This document shows, piece after piece, positions 31,544 to 44,694 of a DNA stretch of 64,000 nt (within the stretch, counting starts at the first letter, position 1; every line of letters begins with the position of its first letter). This DNA is from Diphasiastrum complanatum (Eukaryota > Streptophyta > Lycopodiopsida > Lycopodiales > Lycopodiaceae): NCBI GenBank assembly GCA_029204225.1, contig CM055103.1, positions 18,674,925-18,738,924 of the forward strand. The letters run 5' to 3'. The position numbers and the translations under genes are program-made. The notes under the pieces were generated by a model. That model made no database searches. It was not told the DNA's origin and saw nothing but the letters and a program-made list of their open reading frames with translations.

Positions 31544-34012
31544 ATGTCTTCAATGGCTTCATCCTTGTTGGAACCAAGTGAAAGATTGACCACTTCAAAT
31601 TATTCAATTTGGAAAATGAGGATGGAGTCCATCTTGATCCTTCAAGACATGATGGACATAGTTCTTGGCCTTGAAGAAGAACCACAAGTTCTTCAAGAGG
31701 TTCAAAAATACAAAAAGAGAGCTAGGATGGCTCTCCACTACATTAAGATGAATGTCTCTAATGAGATATTGAGGGAGATAGGTACTTGTACAACAGCCAA
31801 AGAAGCTTGGGATTGTCTCAAGGCTATCTATGAGGCTAAGAATACCTCTAGGCTTCTCACTCTTAGAAATCAAATCTTTCAAAGTAGCCAAAAGAGTGAT
31901 GAGAGTGCATCTAGTTATGTTTTGAGAGTAAAAGATATTCATAGAGAGCTTGCTTGCATTGGTGATTCCATCAATCAAAATGAGCTAGTTCAAGTCATTC
32001 TCAATGCCTTGAGAAGTGAATTTGATAATCTTGTCCAATCCTATGCCATTAAGGAGGAGCTACCAAGTTTGGAGGCTCTCCAAAGTCTGCTAATTTCGGA
32101 AGAATCAAGACAAGAGTACAAGCTCTTGAGGATGGACAAGCTTTCTCTCACTCATAATGATGGCAAAGCTCTCTTTGCCAAGGATAAGCACAAAGGGAGG
32201 AGCAAGAACCAACATCAACAATCCTCAAGCAAGGACAAAGTCAAATCCAAAGACAAAGATGAGGAGGAAGATGATTCCTCTAATGCTTCATCATCCAAGC
32301 TCAAGAAGAAGAAGATCAAGTGCTTTTATTGTGGCAAGAAAGGTCATTATGCCACCAATTGCTTCAAGAAGAAGAATCAACTCAAGCAAGCCAACATTAC
32401 CAATGAGAAGGAAGACACTATTGCAAGTGATGGAGGGGGATCTCTTATGGTCTCTAGTTTCTCATCTACTCCTTTCAAGAAGGATGGCCTATGGTATATT
32501 GATAGTGGAGCCTCTTCACATATGTGTAGCTCCAAGGACTCTTTCTCTTCTATTGCACCTTATGATGGAGTCAAGAAATCAATATACAATGCAAATGATT
32601 TTGAATGTCCTATTGAAGGCATAGGGAACATTCCCTTGAAGCTTGCATCCTCTAAAGTTCTTTCTCTCTCTAAAGTTCTTTATGTACCTAAGCTTACCAA
32701 GAATCTTATTAGTGTTAGCCGAATGCTTGATAATGGCCTTGATGTAAAATTCATTGTTGATACTTGCACTATCAAGAAGAATGATGAGATACTTGCATTA
32801 GGATCTAGATTTGGTGGCATCTATAAACTAGATCCAAATGAGTATGTGAATGCTTGTAATGTTGCTCTTGTGAACAAGCTCTCTATGGAGGAATTATGGA
32901 ATAGGAGGTTGGGACATCCCAACTACAAATCCATGCTCTCTATGATCAAAGAAGCCAAAGCTATTGGCTTGCCAAAGTCACTCTCCAAGAAGATCAAGCC
33001 TTGTGAGGCTTGTGATATTGCTGAATCTCACAAAAAGCCATTTACAAGATCTTCTATCAAAAGCAAGCATCCTTTGGAGTTAATCCACTTGGATGTGCAT
33101 TTCTCATCAACTACAAGCAAGGGAGGAGCCACTAGATTCACTTGGATATATCTTCTTGCTTCTAAATCTATGGTGTTTGATCATTTCCTTATTTTCAAAG
33201 CTTATGTAGAGAAGCAATTCGCATTCAAGATTAAAGCTCTTAGAAGTGATGGAGGTGGTGAATATATCTCCAATAAATTTCAAGATTTTTGTGAGCTTGA
33301 AGGCATTAAAAGAGAGTTCTCTTGTGCCTACTCTCCATCTCAAAATGGAGCGGCCGAGAGAAAGAATAGATCTCTATGTGAATGTGCAAAATCTATGAGG
33401 ATTGAGGCATCTTTGCCCATAGATTTTTGGGGAGAAGCCATTAATTGTGCAGATTATCTTTGCAATAGGCTCCCACATATAGCTCTTGGAGGAAAGTCAC
33501 CATATGAAATCTTATTTTGGAAGAAGCCTAAGGTTGATCACCTTAGAGTTTTTGGATGCTTATGCTTTGTCCATATTCCCTTGGAAACAAGGAAGAAGGA
33601 AGATCCTAGTGCACGTAAAGGGATCATGGTTGGATACTCATCCACCAAGAAGGCCTATAGAGTCTTTATACTCTCTACTTCTCAAGTTATTGAAAGTAGA
33701 GATGTTGTCTTTCATGAAGATCAACACTCATCTTTTGAAGAGGCCGAGATCAAGAAATCTATGGATGCATCATCAATTATTGATTTTGAAGACAATCATG
33801 ATGTGATGGGGTCGAGATTTGAAGAAGACTCTCCTCGGATTTTTTCACCAAGAAGATCCATGAGAGATAGATCCGAGCCTAAGAGGCTCTCATATGTTGA
33901 CAAAGCAAAGAAGTGGATCTTGATTCCACTAATTATGTTTTTTATGTCTCTCATGAAGAGCCAAAGAATGTACAAGAGGCACTCAATACCAAGGAGTGGT
34001 ATGATGCCATGA
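31544..34012 (+). CDS. Copia gag-protease-integrase polyprotein
   Basis: The start is the in-frame ATG at 31544 (MSSMASSLLEPSE). The upstream 18 codons of the open frame lack gag character. Gag begins TTSNYSIWKMRM. The CCHC knuckle CFYCGKKGHYATNC is near residue 260 and protease WYIDSGASSHM near residue 320. Pre-integrase has LWNRRLGHPN and CEACDIAESHKKPF. The integrase core keeps LIHLDV near 514, RSDGGGEY near 569 and NGAAERKNR near 605, a D,D-35-E arrangement. The stretch after LIHLDV is shorter than usual and lacks the CGP and TFIDD parts, suggesting an in-frame deletion. The frame is lost near 33910, so the last 30 or so residues are out of frame. Confidence 0.9.
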   Translation: MSSMASSLLEPSERLTTSNYSIWKMRMESILILQDMMDIVLGLEEEPQVLQEVQKYKKRARMALHYIKMNVSNEILREIGTCTTAKEAWDCLKAIYEAKNTSRLLTLRNQIFQSSQKSDESASSYVLRVKDIHRELACIGDSINQNELVQVILNALRSEFDNLVQSYAIKEELPSLEALQSLLISEESRQEYKLLRMDKLSLTHNDGKALFAKDKHKGRSKNQHQQSSSKDKVKSKDKDEEEDDSSNASSSKLKKKKIKCFYCGKKGHYATNCFKKKNQLKQANITNEKEDTIASDGGGSLMVSSFSSTPFKKDGLWYIDSGASSHMCSSKDSFSSIAPYDGVKKSIYNANDFECPIEGIGNIPLKLASSKVLSLSKVLYVPKLTKNLISVSRMLDNGLDVKFIVDTCTIKKNDEILALGSRFGGIYKLDPNEYVNACNVALVNKLSMEELWNRRLGHPNYKSMLSMIKEAKAIGLPKSLSKKIKPCEACDIAESHKKPFTRSSIKSKHPLELIHLDVHFSSTTSKGGATRFTWIYLLASKSMVFDHFLIFKAYVEKQFAFKIKALRSDGGGEYISNKFQDFCELEGIKREFSCAYSPSQNGAAERKNRSLCECAKSMRIEASLPIDFWGEAINCADYLCNRLPHIALGGKSPYEILFWKKPKVDHLRVFGCLCFVHIPLETRKKEDPSARKGIMVGYSSTKKAYRVFILSTSQVIESRDVVFHEDQHSSFEEAEIKKSMDASSIIDFEDNHDVMGSRFEEDSPRIFSPRRSMRDRSEPKRLSYVDKAKKWILIPLIMFFMSLMKSQRMYKRHSIPRSGMMP

Positions 34013-34046
34013 AGCAAGAGTATGATGTATTGATCACCAACAATAC

Positions 34047-35498
34047 TTGGGAGCTTGTGGATCCTTCATCAACAAGCATGTGATTGGTTGCAAGTGGGTA
34101 TTTCGGATCAAGTTCAATCATGATGGCACCATCAACAAGCATAAAGCAAGATTATGTGCCAAAGGATTTGCTCAAATCCATGGTCTTGATTATGAGGAGA
34201 CCTTTGCACCCGTTGCAAAGATGGTGACAATAAGAATTCTTATTTCTCTTGCTTGTTTTTTCAAGTGGAAGGTGTTCCAATTAGATGTATCCAATGCTTT
34301 TCTAAATGGTTATCTTGAGGAGGAGATCTATATGGAACAACCTCAAGGATTCATCAAGGATGAGTCCAAAGTGTGCTTGCTCTTCAAAAGTCTTTATGGA
34401 CTCAAGCAAGCACCAAGATCATGGTATTCAAGACTTAATTTTTTTCTTATCTCACTAGGATTTACTCTTAGTGACTATGATCCTTCCATGTATCTAAAGT
34501 TTGTTGATAGCAATATTGTCATTCTTCTAATTTATGTTGATGACATTATTCTTTGTGGAAGTTGTATCAAGCTAGTTGATGAAACCAAGCTAGCACTTGC
34601 ATGTGAGTTTAAAATGCAAGATCTAGGAGAGATGCATTACATCCTAGGCCTAGAAATTGATTTTTATGAAAATCATGTCTTTATATGCCAATCTAGATAT
34701 GCTCACTCTATGTTGAAAAAAATCCATATGGAAAATTCTAAGAGCATAGATACTCCAATGGAGCAAATTGTAAAAGATCCTAATAAAGGTGATGAAAGAT
34801 CCTTTGAGGACATCACACTTTTTAGGAGTCTTGTAGGCTCCTTGATTTGGCTTACGATTACTAGGCCCGGTCTAAGTTTTTGTGTGCACAAATTGAGTCA
34901 ATTTATGCAAGATCCTAAGATCCATCATTGGAAGATGGCCAAGAGGATTCTAAGATATGTATCTTCATCTTGTGATTATGGTCTACTCTATAGAAGTGAA
35001 GATCTATCCATTATTGGCTACTCGAATTCGAACTTTGCAAGTGACAAGATGGATCGAAAGTCTATTAGTGCATACACTATCTTTCTTGGAGGCAATCTAA
35101 TACCTTGGCTTTCCAAAAAGCAAGATACTATATCTCTCTCTTCATGTGAGGCCGAGTACAAAGCACTCACTGCAACTACCGAAGAAGTGCTTTGGATCAA
35201 GAGGTTATTAATGGAGCTAAAGTGCATCAAGGAGGATGATCTACCAATGATCAAGTGTGATAACATCTCGGCCCAAGCTCTTGCCAATAATCCCATATTT
35301 CATGCAAGAAGCAAGCACATAGAAGTGGCACACCATTTTGTGAGAGAAAAGCTTATTGGAGGAGAAATCTATTTGGAGCATGTCAACTCGTCCTCTTGTA
35401 TTGCCGATCTACTCACCAAGCCTTTGAGCAAAAGTGCTTTCATCAAGCATAGATCTAATCTTGGAGTTATCTCAAGATCAATGCTCAAATCTTCATAG
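34047..35498 (+). CDS. Copia reverse transcriptase and RNase H
   Basis: The frame encodes VIGCKWVFRIKFNHDG, HKARLCAKGFAQIHGLDYEE, VFQLDVSNAFLNGYLEEE, YGLKQAPRSWYSRL and YVDDIILCGS near 34532. RNase H follows with LSSCEAEYKALTATTEE and ARSKHIEVAHHFVREK, and the frame ends near ADLLTKPLS. All catalytic regions look intact. In a working element this would be continuous with the preceding frame; two frameshifts separate them. The stop at 35498 is followed by the purine tract and 3' LTR. Confidence 0.9.
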   Translation: MGACGSFINKHVIGCKWVFRIKFNHDGTINKHKARLCAKGFAQIHGLDYEETFAPVAKMVTIRILISLACFFKWKVFQLDVSNAFLNGYLEEEIYMEQPQGFIKDESKVCLLFKSLYGLKQAPRSWYSRLNFFLISLGFTLSDYDPSMYLKFVDSNIVILLIYVDDIILCGSCIKLVDETKLALACEFKMQDLGEMHYILGLEIDFYENHVFICQSRYAHSMLKKIHMENSKSIDTPMEQIVKDPNKGDERSFEDITLFRSLVGSLIWLTITRPGLSFCVHKLSQFMQDPKIHHWKMAKRILRYVSSSCDYGLLYRSEDLSIIGYSNSNFASDKMDRKSISAYTIFLGGNLIPWLSKKQDTISLSSCEAEYKALTATTEEVLWIKRLLMELKCIKEDDLPMIKCDNISAQALANNPIFHARSKHIEVAHHFVREKLIGGEIYLEHVNSSSCIADLLTKPLSKSAFIKHRSNLGVISRSMLKSS

Positions 35499-35516
35499 AT
35501 AATTTTTTAGGAGGAG

Positions 35517-36237
35517 TGTGAAGAACTGAAAAAGATTATCTATGTTAGATATAGGGGTCTTATGTTTTTTACGTCAAACATCTAGGTGTAGGATGTTGAT
35601 AGGAATAAATTTGGCATAGATGGCAAATTATGCATTTCCACTTGTAATGCCACTACTGAGCCAAAATAGAGTAAGAGGCTAAACACGTGCCAATTAGAGT
35701 GTAGACAAGTGTAAAGCTTTTGTTTGATGAATTCCAAGAGGTCCAATAGGATTTAGAGGTGAAACCTTGTGAGGTCCAATAGGAAATTGAGGTGTGCTTG
35801 AATATAGTCCAATAGAATTAAGAGGTGCATGGATCAATGGTCCAATAGGATCAAGAGGTGACAAAGTATGGTCCAATCATAGTTAAGCATAGTGGTAGCT
35901 CGTGGATCTACTAGTATCATTGTACTCCTCATTTTGAAGCTAATTGATTTGGTGATTTTATGGATTTTGTGAGTTATTAGATTTCTAGCTTTCTCTTTCT
36001 ACCCGAGAGCTCATGATGCTTCTTCTCTCTCTACTCGAGAAGAGCAGCTTGTTTTTACTTAGATTATTTTTTGAATACTTCCCACACGTGTGAGTGAGAG
36101 TTGGAAGTGATTGAATGCATGTAGTAGTGTGTTTTTGCCATAGGATCTAAGATTGATCTTGAATCTCAATCTAGTCTTGATCTTGGTGCATCTACACACC
36201 TTAGGAGATCACAAGTACATGTTGTGGACAATCCACA
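35517..36237 (+). repeat. 3' LTR of the copia element
   Basis: It begins TGTGAAGAACTG after the purine tract TTTTTTAGGAGGAG and ends ATCCACA, about 721 bp, with TG...CA ends. Its last 175 bp match the 5' remnant. It contains short self-similar GGTCCAATAGGA phrases near 35745-35860. Confidence 0.85.
35740..35875 (+). repeat. Short internal repeats within the copia 3' LTR
   Basis: GGTCCAATAGGA(T/A) recurs about four times, each followed by an AGAGGTG(A/C) or TTGAGGTG phrase at roughly 30-40-bp spacing. This small degenerate array is specific to the LTR. Confidence 0.6.
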
Positions 36238-37890
36238 CATGTGAATTCGACACTCTTACGAGCAAACGATCACATGGCAGCCATAGCAGATTTCTGACAC
36301 CAATCCTTTCTGAAAATTGTGATACAACAAGGTCCACCAAACGCACTTGTTGCCCATGATTGATAGATCACAGTATTGTTGTAGTAAGGTCTGAACGACT
36401 AAGCATAGCGATTGTCTCTTGCAATTGCCTAGTATGAGACTACAAGTAGTGATCCATCTTGTATCTGACAACGATTCTAAAAATCATGGCAGCATCTCTC
36501 TGTCTATACTGTCGAATGAGCATGATTACTAAAAAAATTGCTGAAAAGAGCAAAGGGCATAGTCATCCTCCTTGCTTGAATTTCTAGAGGATGGATGTGA
36601 GGAGAGATTCTGAATTAGCAGATTAATTTTCTTGTTCAATATTTGGTCTTGATCTTGGATCAAAACGTTCAGCTCCTTGAAAATTTTGCTCCATTCTCGT
36701 ATCTCATCCAGGGTCTGTGTAGTCACATCGACAACTGCCTGAACGTGCACATCAGTCCAATTACATGTAGTCTTATTGACAATACTTGCTTTTCCAGATT
36801 GGATCAATGCTCAAGTGATCCTCACTAATGAGCTGCAATGTCTATTCTCAGGTCGAAAAAATTCTAGCTAATAATACTAGGAGTTTTATCCAGAACAAAG
36901 TCAAAACAACTGGTTCAATGCATGTTATCAGTAGCTAGAAGCCTGTCGTTCAAAAAGTGCTTTCTTCCATGCAATCGGCATGCAAATATCAACTTTTTGA
37001 AAGCACAATTTGCAAGCCGATTACTCTGATGGATCAACAATATGCCTAAAAATAGCACAAATAATTGCATGCTTACTATTGACATGGATTCAACCAACGC
37101 TCGATGAACTCCTCGCACATAGCACCATCACCTCAACAAATTGTAGCCAATTTGTAGCAATTCTGAATGAAAAATCAGTGGATAGGAGTCTCACATCATA
37201 TGCCAATCACAACTTCAATTGATGCGAGAGTCTTATTTCTGATTATGGCTAGATTTCATCTTTCCATTACCTGCCAAAAACATATAGACACCAGCATCCA
37301 ACAATCTCATGGCCTATTGTCAAAAATTAGTCGTGCAATCTCCCATTATAGTCAACAATAGTTCAATATAGATTATCCTCAATGATGGTTCCTCCATAGC
37401 ATAAACATTGAGCAAAAAAACCTTTGCCACAACTACACTCAAAATCAGAAGCTATCTCTTACCAAAACAACCAACTGCTTTTCTCCTTGTCGAGTTTTTG
37501 ATCATCAATCACTTTATTCTTAACCAAAATTGGCTTTCAATTACAACAAATATCAAAGCTTCATATTACTGAATTAAGGATTAACTAGACCAAATCATTA
37601 CATGCACTAGTAGTTCAACTAACATGCAAACAAGAAATGAAGTTATTCAAGCCAACTACACTCACAAAGTGTCGAAAGCGATATTAATGTTCAAGTTCCA
37701 TAATATTTGCACTCTAGTCACACACATGCAATAGAAAATTGAAGGTATGAGAACTTCCCTAGACAATACCCCCAAGATCCATTGAAATCATTGATTATGA
37801 TCTATACTCTTGGTATTCTAGCTTTGCTCCATCTAAGCTCCCATCTCCATCACTTGGATCATATCCATATAGGAACCACTCTGATACCAC
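36238..37890 (-). mobile_element. Internal region of an R2-family LTR element (partial)
   Basis: It lies between the copia 3' LTR and the right R2 LTR. At 37879-37889 the plus strand reads CTCTGATACCA, the complement of TGGTATCAGAG, which places a minus-strand primer-binding site beside the LTR at 37891. No gag or pol motif is readable in the 1.65 kb that remain, so it is either truncated or a non-autonomous element. Confidence 0.55.
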
Positions 37891-38182
37891 TATAATGACT
37901 TCCACAGATCCTAACTTGACATGAATTCAACACGGGCAATGGAGAACAATAGGGAGCTGGCAAGCAGCTCACCACCTAGCCATGGAACATTCTCCAAACT
38001 TTCACCTCTAATAGGGAGTATGAGATAACAACATCCCAATTCTCACTTAGAACCTTGACAATGGCATCCCATACTACCATAGCCCTAATTCTAAAACCAT
38101 GAGAATATTTGAGCTCTCACTTGTTCAAGCTAACAAAGGGACTAGTTCAACCATACAAATGATGTTGTCACCCACTCTTACA
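37891..38182 (-). repeat. LTR of family R2, right copy (5' LTR of a minus-strand element)
   Basis: This LTR is 292 bp, from TATAATGACTTCC to CACTCTTACA on the plus strand. The left copy begins TGTAA, so the family ends are TGTAA...TTACA. The adjacent primer-binding site supports its being the 5' LTR of a minus-strand element. Confidence 0.7.
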
Positions 38183-39853
<1,671 letters not shown>

Positions 39854-40044
39854 CTTGTTGAATGACATTGTAGAGGGGAAAGGGATTAGAAAGATGTCTA
39901 CTAAGGTAATGGATGACATACTTTTCATTATGGTATAGCGCTGTGGTGATGGTCAAATATTTGTGAGGCAAACAAAATTTTATGTAGGTGAAGTGAGATA
40001 ATCTCAATCGATGCAAGTAATTGGTTTGTCTAGTTCCACTGTAA

Positions 40045-40281
40045 TCATACAACTTGAGGAGTAGAGGAGGGTGACTTTAGTAATAGTGTTGATGTTAATG
40101 ATGGCATAAATACTATTGCAACATTGACTAAAGCCAAATTGACAAGGGCTTGCAGTATTCTAGATAAGATTTTGTATAAAATGGTAAGCATAGTTAAGGG
40201 TCTAAAATGGTTGATGAGGGTGGGCCGAGAGGCTTTGAGGATGACTTTGACTAGGCCCTTTGTGATGAAGGAATAGAGCAT
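40045..40281 (-). pseudogene. L1-like LINE RT fragment
   Basis: The minus strand reads NHFRPLTMLTILYKILSRIL, matching the DFRPISLxNxxYKIisKxLa motif at the start of plant L1 RT domains. The rest of the domain is not readable in frame. Confidence 0.6.
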
Positions 40282-40379
40282 GTGGCTAAGGGTCTAAAAT
40301 GGTTGATGAGGGTGGGCTGAGAGGCTTTGGGGATGACTTCAAGTAGGCCCTTTGTGATGAAGGAATAGAGCATGTGGTA
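40196..40379. repeat. 92-bp tandem duplication in the LINE fragment
   Basis: AAGGGTCTAAAATGGTTGAT starts at 40196 and 40288, and the units stay alike over their full length with a few substitutions. Confidence 0.85.
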
Positions 40380-40999
40380 AAAACTTCATGCTTTTAAGTT
40401 TGGTGCACATAGATTTTGAGAATAAGAAGTTGGAAGCCCATCTTCTTAACCCAAATGATAACCGTGTGGTCGAAGGAGTCTAAGAGAGAGCTGGTGCTTT
40501 TCTAGTAACTAGACATAAAGGTGATGAGCACTTATTAGGTTCCCTAAGTATGTGATGTATTATAGTTAAAAGCTAGAGAAGTTTTCAAAATATGCAACTT
40601 TGCTAAAGCCTCAAGCTTTTGGTTTACTATAAGCCAATGGTAGAAAGTTCACTTGTCTTTCTAGATCTTTCAAAAAGGGCATTTAGTCCATGAACATTCC
40701 AAGCAAAAGGAACCACAAGCTTAAAGGTTGAACATATACATAACATTAGGAAAGTGGCACACGGTTTTAAGCTATATGAGACATGTGGTTTTGGCTCTTG
40801 TTTGTTGGACCAGGTGGAGTCGATCATGGGCATATGTATTTACATGTCTTTTGTGCTTTTTTGGGAGATATGCCTTGTGTTTTGGTACACACATGTTCTA
40901 TTACATCATTTGGCATTCTTCAAAGGAGAACATCTATAAAAAAAAATTAGAAAACACAAAATATCAAAAGACAAACTTGGTATATGGTCATCTTACAAT

Positions 41000-41640
41000 G
41001 AAGTACATTTACAATTTTTGACACAATCTACAAAGTAAATAAATGGCTTAGAAGCTTTTTTTTGAATTTAGCAACATCCTTCAGGTTCATTGTTTTTGGA
41101 TAAAATGACAATCAAGTTGGGACCCACCATAGTGTATTTCATCAAGTTTACCATCGTTATCAAGTGTTGATTAAAATTGATGTGCATAATTTAAAAGCAC
41201 AAAGAAAAAGCTTACTACATTGCAAGAGATTGTCATGTTGCCAATCTTGTAGGCTACTGGTTTTAAAAGATACCACTCATCATGGTTCAAGACACTTACT
41301 ACAACTACTGGTTCAACAGAATAAAGTAGCACATTGATCCATGTCCCATGACAATGAAAAGTTAGTTAGTTGTTGTGCACACAAAGAACAAGTGACAAGA
41401 TTAGTAATATTGAAATGAGTTTGCATGTCAACTTATTACATAAGATTTTAACCATCTCTCCTTGTATACTCATCATGGTCCCCAACTTATCTTTATTTTT
41501 TAAATCATATATGCTCTTTCAAGCAAACTGTGACTTTAGCTATGTGACCTATATTTTTGTGAAAGGTATACTATATTTTTTCCTCTTGAATCAACACTAA
41601 GACAAACTACATAGATTTTCAAAGTATTCAAAAGTTTTTT
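41000..41640. repeat. Dispersed repeat family R1, copy B
   Basis: It shares GGGACCCACCATAGTGT, ATTGCAAGAGATTGTC and TGATCCATGTCCCATGACAA (about 41335) with copies A and C, in the same order and orientation. Copy C also shares the upstream GACACAATCTACAAA-like block. Confidence 0.7.
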
Positions 41641-42409
41641 TTTTTTAAATACCTCAACATATGGCCTTATTAAATATAATCTACCACAAAAGCTTCACTA
41701 ACAACTGTACATGATTTCATACTTATGAACGCTGCATAAAAGAGTATTAAACAACCATCCCGCTACATTTGAATGTTGCATGACTATCTTTTATATCCCA
41801 TTCAAACTTAATTTAGATTTAGTTTTCCAACTTCTCCACCTGATACTCTGCTTTTTTGAAAGATATAAGGCAAAATATTATTTCAAGCCTTCTACAATAG
41901 ACTAGACAATTGAGTGAATGAAGCATCTCTATCAAACAAGACCTTATTTCTAAACCTCGAAATTTGCCACAGGATAAAAACGTTGATGATATACCAAAGA
42001 TCTTCAATCTTCCCAAAACATACCAACAAATGTGGTGAGCATCCACGACAAATTGTCCCATAAATGATAATGTCACTCTACAAATAATTGTTCTAATATT
42101 TTTGCAACCAACTAGCATAATAGACTTATTTCCCACAGCTATTCTTGGAAGCATTGGCAAATCTTCAGTGACAAAAATGGTAACAATAATCAGATCCAAC
42201 ACCCATGTTGCACACAAGCAAACTAACCAATTCCACATAATTATCTAGATATCTTAGGTTTGTCCATGTTGCATACAAGCAAATGAAATTGCATAGTTTC
42301 CAATAATGCAAGTTCAACCCTTTCTGTCAAGATTGCAGATATGAACATTGAAACAAAGATCGTCCAGATGGACCAAAACCACCACATGTAACTGCTCCAT
42401 TGAACATGA
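41641..42409. other. Spacer, unassigned frames
   Basis: Minus-strand frames at 41819-42238 and 42241-42438 are open but carry no motif I can assign with confidence. Confidence 0.45.
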
Positions 42410-44690
42410 TTACCATCAAACAAAGACCAGCAGTTCATCCTATTAAATCATTTTTGCCAGTTATGGTAGTTACAAGAGCTCAAAAACAGAAAGAAGTTGT
42501 TGATGAACCAATACCTACAGATTCTATACCAGTTACTAATTTATCTACTACATCTGCTGTCTATCAAATCTCAACTCTGAGAAGAAGATATACCATAATA
42601 TGAGATATTGGATCAAATATTTACAAGAAGAATAAGCCTTGGAAATTGCCAAAGCTACAGCAGAAGTTCATTCTATACCTATGGCACCATTGGATTTACC
42701 ATATCCTTTGCGAAGATTACATCAACGTACTGATGTTAATGTCCAATTGCATCATCACAAAGAAATTTAAGATGATTGAGCCTGAGGCACTGCAAACAGA
42801 GCTGATCGTGAATATTTTGTCTAATAAGATGGATATCACATTGGGAGAATTCTTAAAGTTGGTGCCTCAAGCCAAGGAAGTATTAACTAAAAGATTGGCC
42901 AAAACTGAACCGATTAAGTCCAACAAGTTCCACTATATTGTGTTGGATTTGAAGACTCAAACGAAGTACTCCTCCATGTAGGGTCTACTTGTGAGAGTGA
43001 ACAAAGAAACATCACCTTGCCGATTTAACATAAACATTTTCATCGTGAGATAGCAGTGACAAATGGAGGCTCATGAGTCAATCGTATTTCTACAAAGTCG
43101 TGTGACAAATGGGGTCTTACAAGGATGAAATTTGCAACTTTTGCAATTAAGTTGGCCAATCAGACTACGGTTTGTCCTAAAAGCATAGTGGAAGACATAC
43201 CAGTTAAAATTGCTCATGTCCAGTTTGTCATTACTTTTGTAGTAATGGACTTATCGAAAGTTCCATCAGTTTATCGGATTTTATTAGGATGCCCATGGTT
43301 ATGAGTTGCACAAGTAATTCATAATTGGGGTACAGGTAAAGTCACATTTGAAAATTGTGAGTGAGCAATCAAAGTTGATCTATTGGCTTGGTTTATTAAG
43401 TCGACAATTCAAAAAGGAGACGATGATTCTTCCACAACGGATCATACTTGTGAACACGCAGAAAAGGCTTTGGGAATTCATTATGATTATCCAATGTTAA
43501 CTGGAATTAAGCACTAGCAACTATTGATTGTACATAGGGCTATATGTGTTGACATGATGACATATCAGAATTAAGTGATATTCTTATGGCTGATCACACT
43601 CTTGATACACCCATATTTCTAGTCAATACGATGAATGTAGCATGGATATCAACCTAACCAATTTCGGATCCAATTGAAGATGAACCTGTTAGTCATGCTT
43701 TATCTTATGATGAGAATGCAAAATTTACTGATGAGCAAATCTTAAGCCATATGGATCCTATGATGTTTGAAATTTGAAATATTCCTGATGGACCGCTAAT
43801 GAAATTGCCAAAAGCAATTTGTAATGGAAGAAGAGAGAAGTCTACGGGACAATTGATGGAAAAGAAAGCTAAACATCACTATAACACGGTTCTAACATGG
43901 AAAATTTTACTAAATGAGGCAGTTTTGACGGTTGATCCAAAAATTAGTGACCGTATAGATTTACCAGCTTTGTTGGACAAAGGTAAAGAAAAGATTGAAG
44001 ATGATTCATCCATTCAGAGCTCTAGGAAGTCATTGCCCTCTCGAAGGAATTTTGCCAATATATCTAAATGCAAAACAAAGGTTAATCTCTTTGAACAAGA
44101 GAAAACAAATGAAGTTCAACAAGATGTACTAGATCATTTCAAACGTTATACTCTAGATGATGCTATGATTATGCTACCAAAAGCTCATCATGAACCTGAG
44201 GACCAAGTTCTAGAAACACAAGATGTTTACGATGGACCCTAGGATGCAACCTATGAATCTAGTTGAGCCAAGAGAAGATGAGAAAATAGTCCAAGTTGGA
44301 GCACAACTTTCGATAGACCCATTTCAGGCATTCAAGAAGTTGTTGATCAAGTATCACGATTGTTTTGCTTGGACTTACAAGGATCTAAAGAGAATTCCTA
44401 CTTCAGTGGTCAAGAATTCCTACTTTCTTTATACCTGATGCAATTCCAAAGGTGACAAAATTTTATCGATGCAATTCGAAGGTTACAGATCTTATATAGA
44501 GAAAGTTGCAGAGATTATTGGAAGCTAATTTCATTTATGAGATTGAGCATACCGAATGGGTTTCACCAATTGCTATCATCCTAAAGAAAAAAGACAATGG
44601 TTTTCTTGTTTTGATAATATCATTGGACTCTATTTTTCATTTGTAAGTTACTGATAGATCAATATGACTATCAAAAGACTACCTATATAT
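42410..44690 (+). pseudogene. Gypsy family G, copy 1: post-gag, protease, linker, RT start
   Basis: Frames in order show VMVVTRAQKQKEV, NKMDITLGEFLKLVPQAKEV, HVQFVITFVVMDLSKVPSVY (around 43220), LLGCPWL, IHNWGTGKVTFEN, HFKRYTLDDAMIMLPKA, HDCFAWTYKDLKRIP and EHTEWVSPIAIIL. The order matches the 61.6-63.8 kb copy. The protease Asp motif itself is not clean here. Many stops and frameshifts break it, and it ends at about 44690 where copia gag sequence begins. Confidence 0.75.
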
Positions 44691-44694
44691 GAAT

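Larger units (their letters stand above)
30614..36237 (+). mobile_element. Ty1/copia retrotransposon with truncated 5' LTR
   Basis: The order is a 5' LTR remnant (30614-30788), primer-binding site, two large open frames covering gag to RNase H, a purine tract, and a full 3' LTR (35517-36237). The 175 bp shared by the two LTRs differ at two positions by hand count, so the element is fairly young. The missing outer part of the 5' LTR means it has no promoter of its own and no target-site duplication can be tested. Small frameshifts near 33910 and 34070 separate the two frames. Confidence 0.9.

Noticed and set aside
26303-36237. A single composite plus/minus retroelement from 25 to 36 kb
   Set aside because: Strand switches, lost LTR parts and different copia lineages indicate separate truncated insertions; no shared terminal duplication was found.
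20326-38182. One 17-kb element bounded by the two R2 LTRs
   Set aside because: The flanking bases do not match and only the right copy has a primer-binding site; kept only as an open question in the findings.
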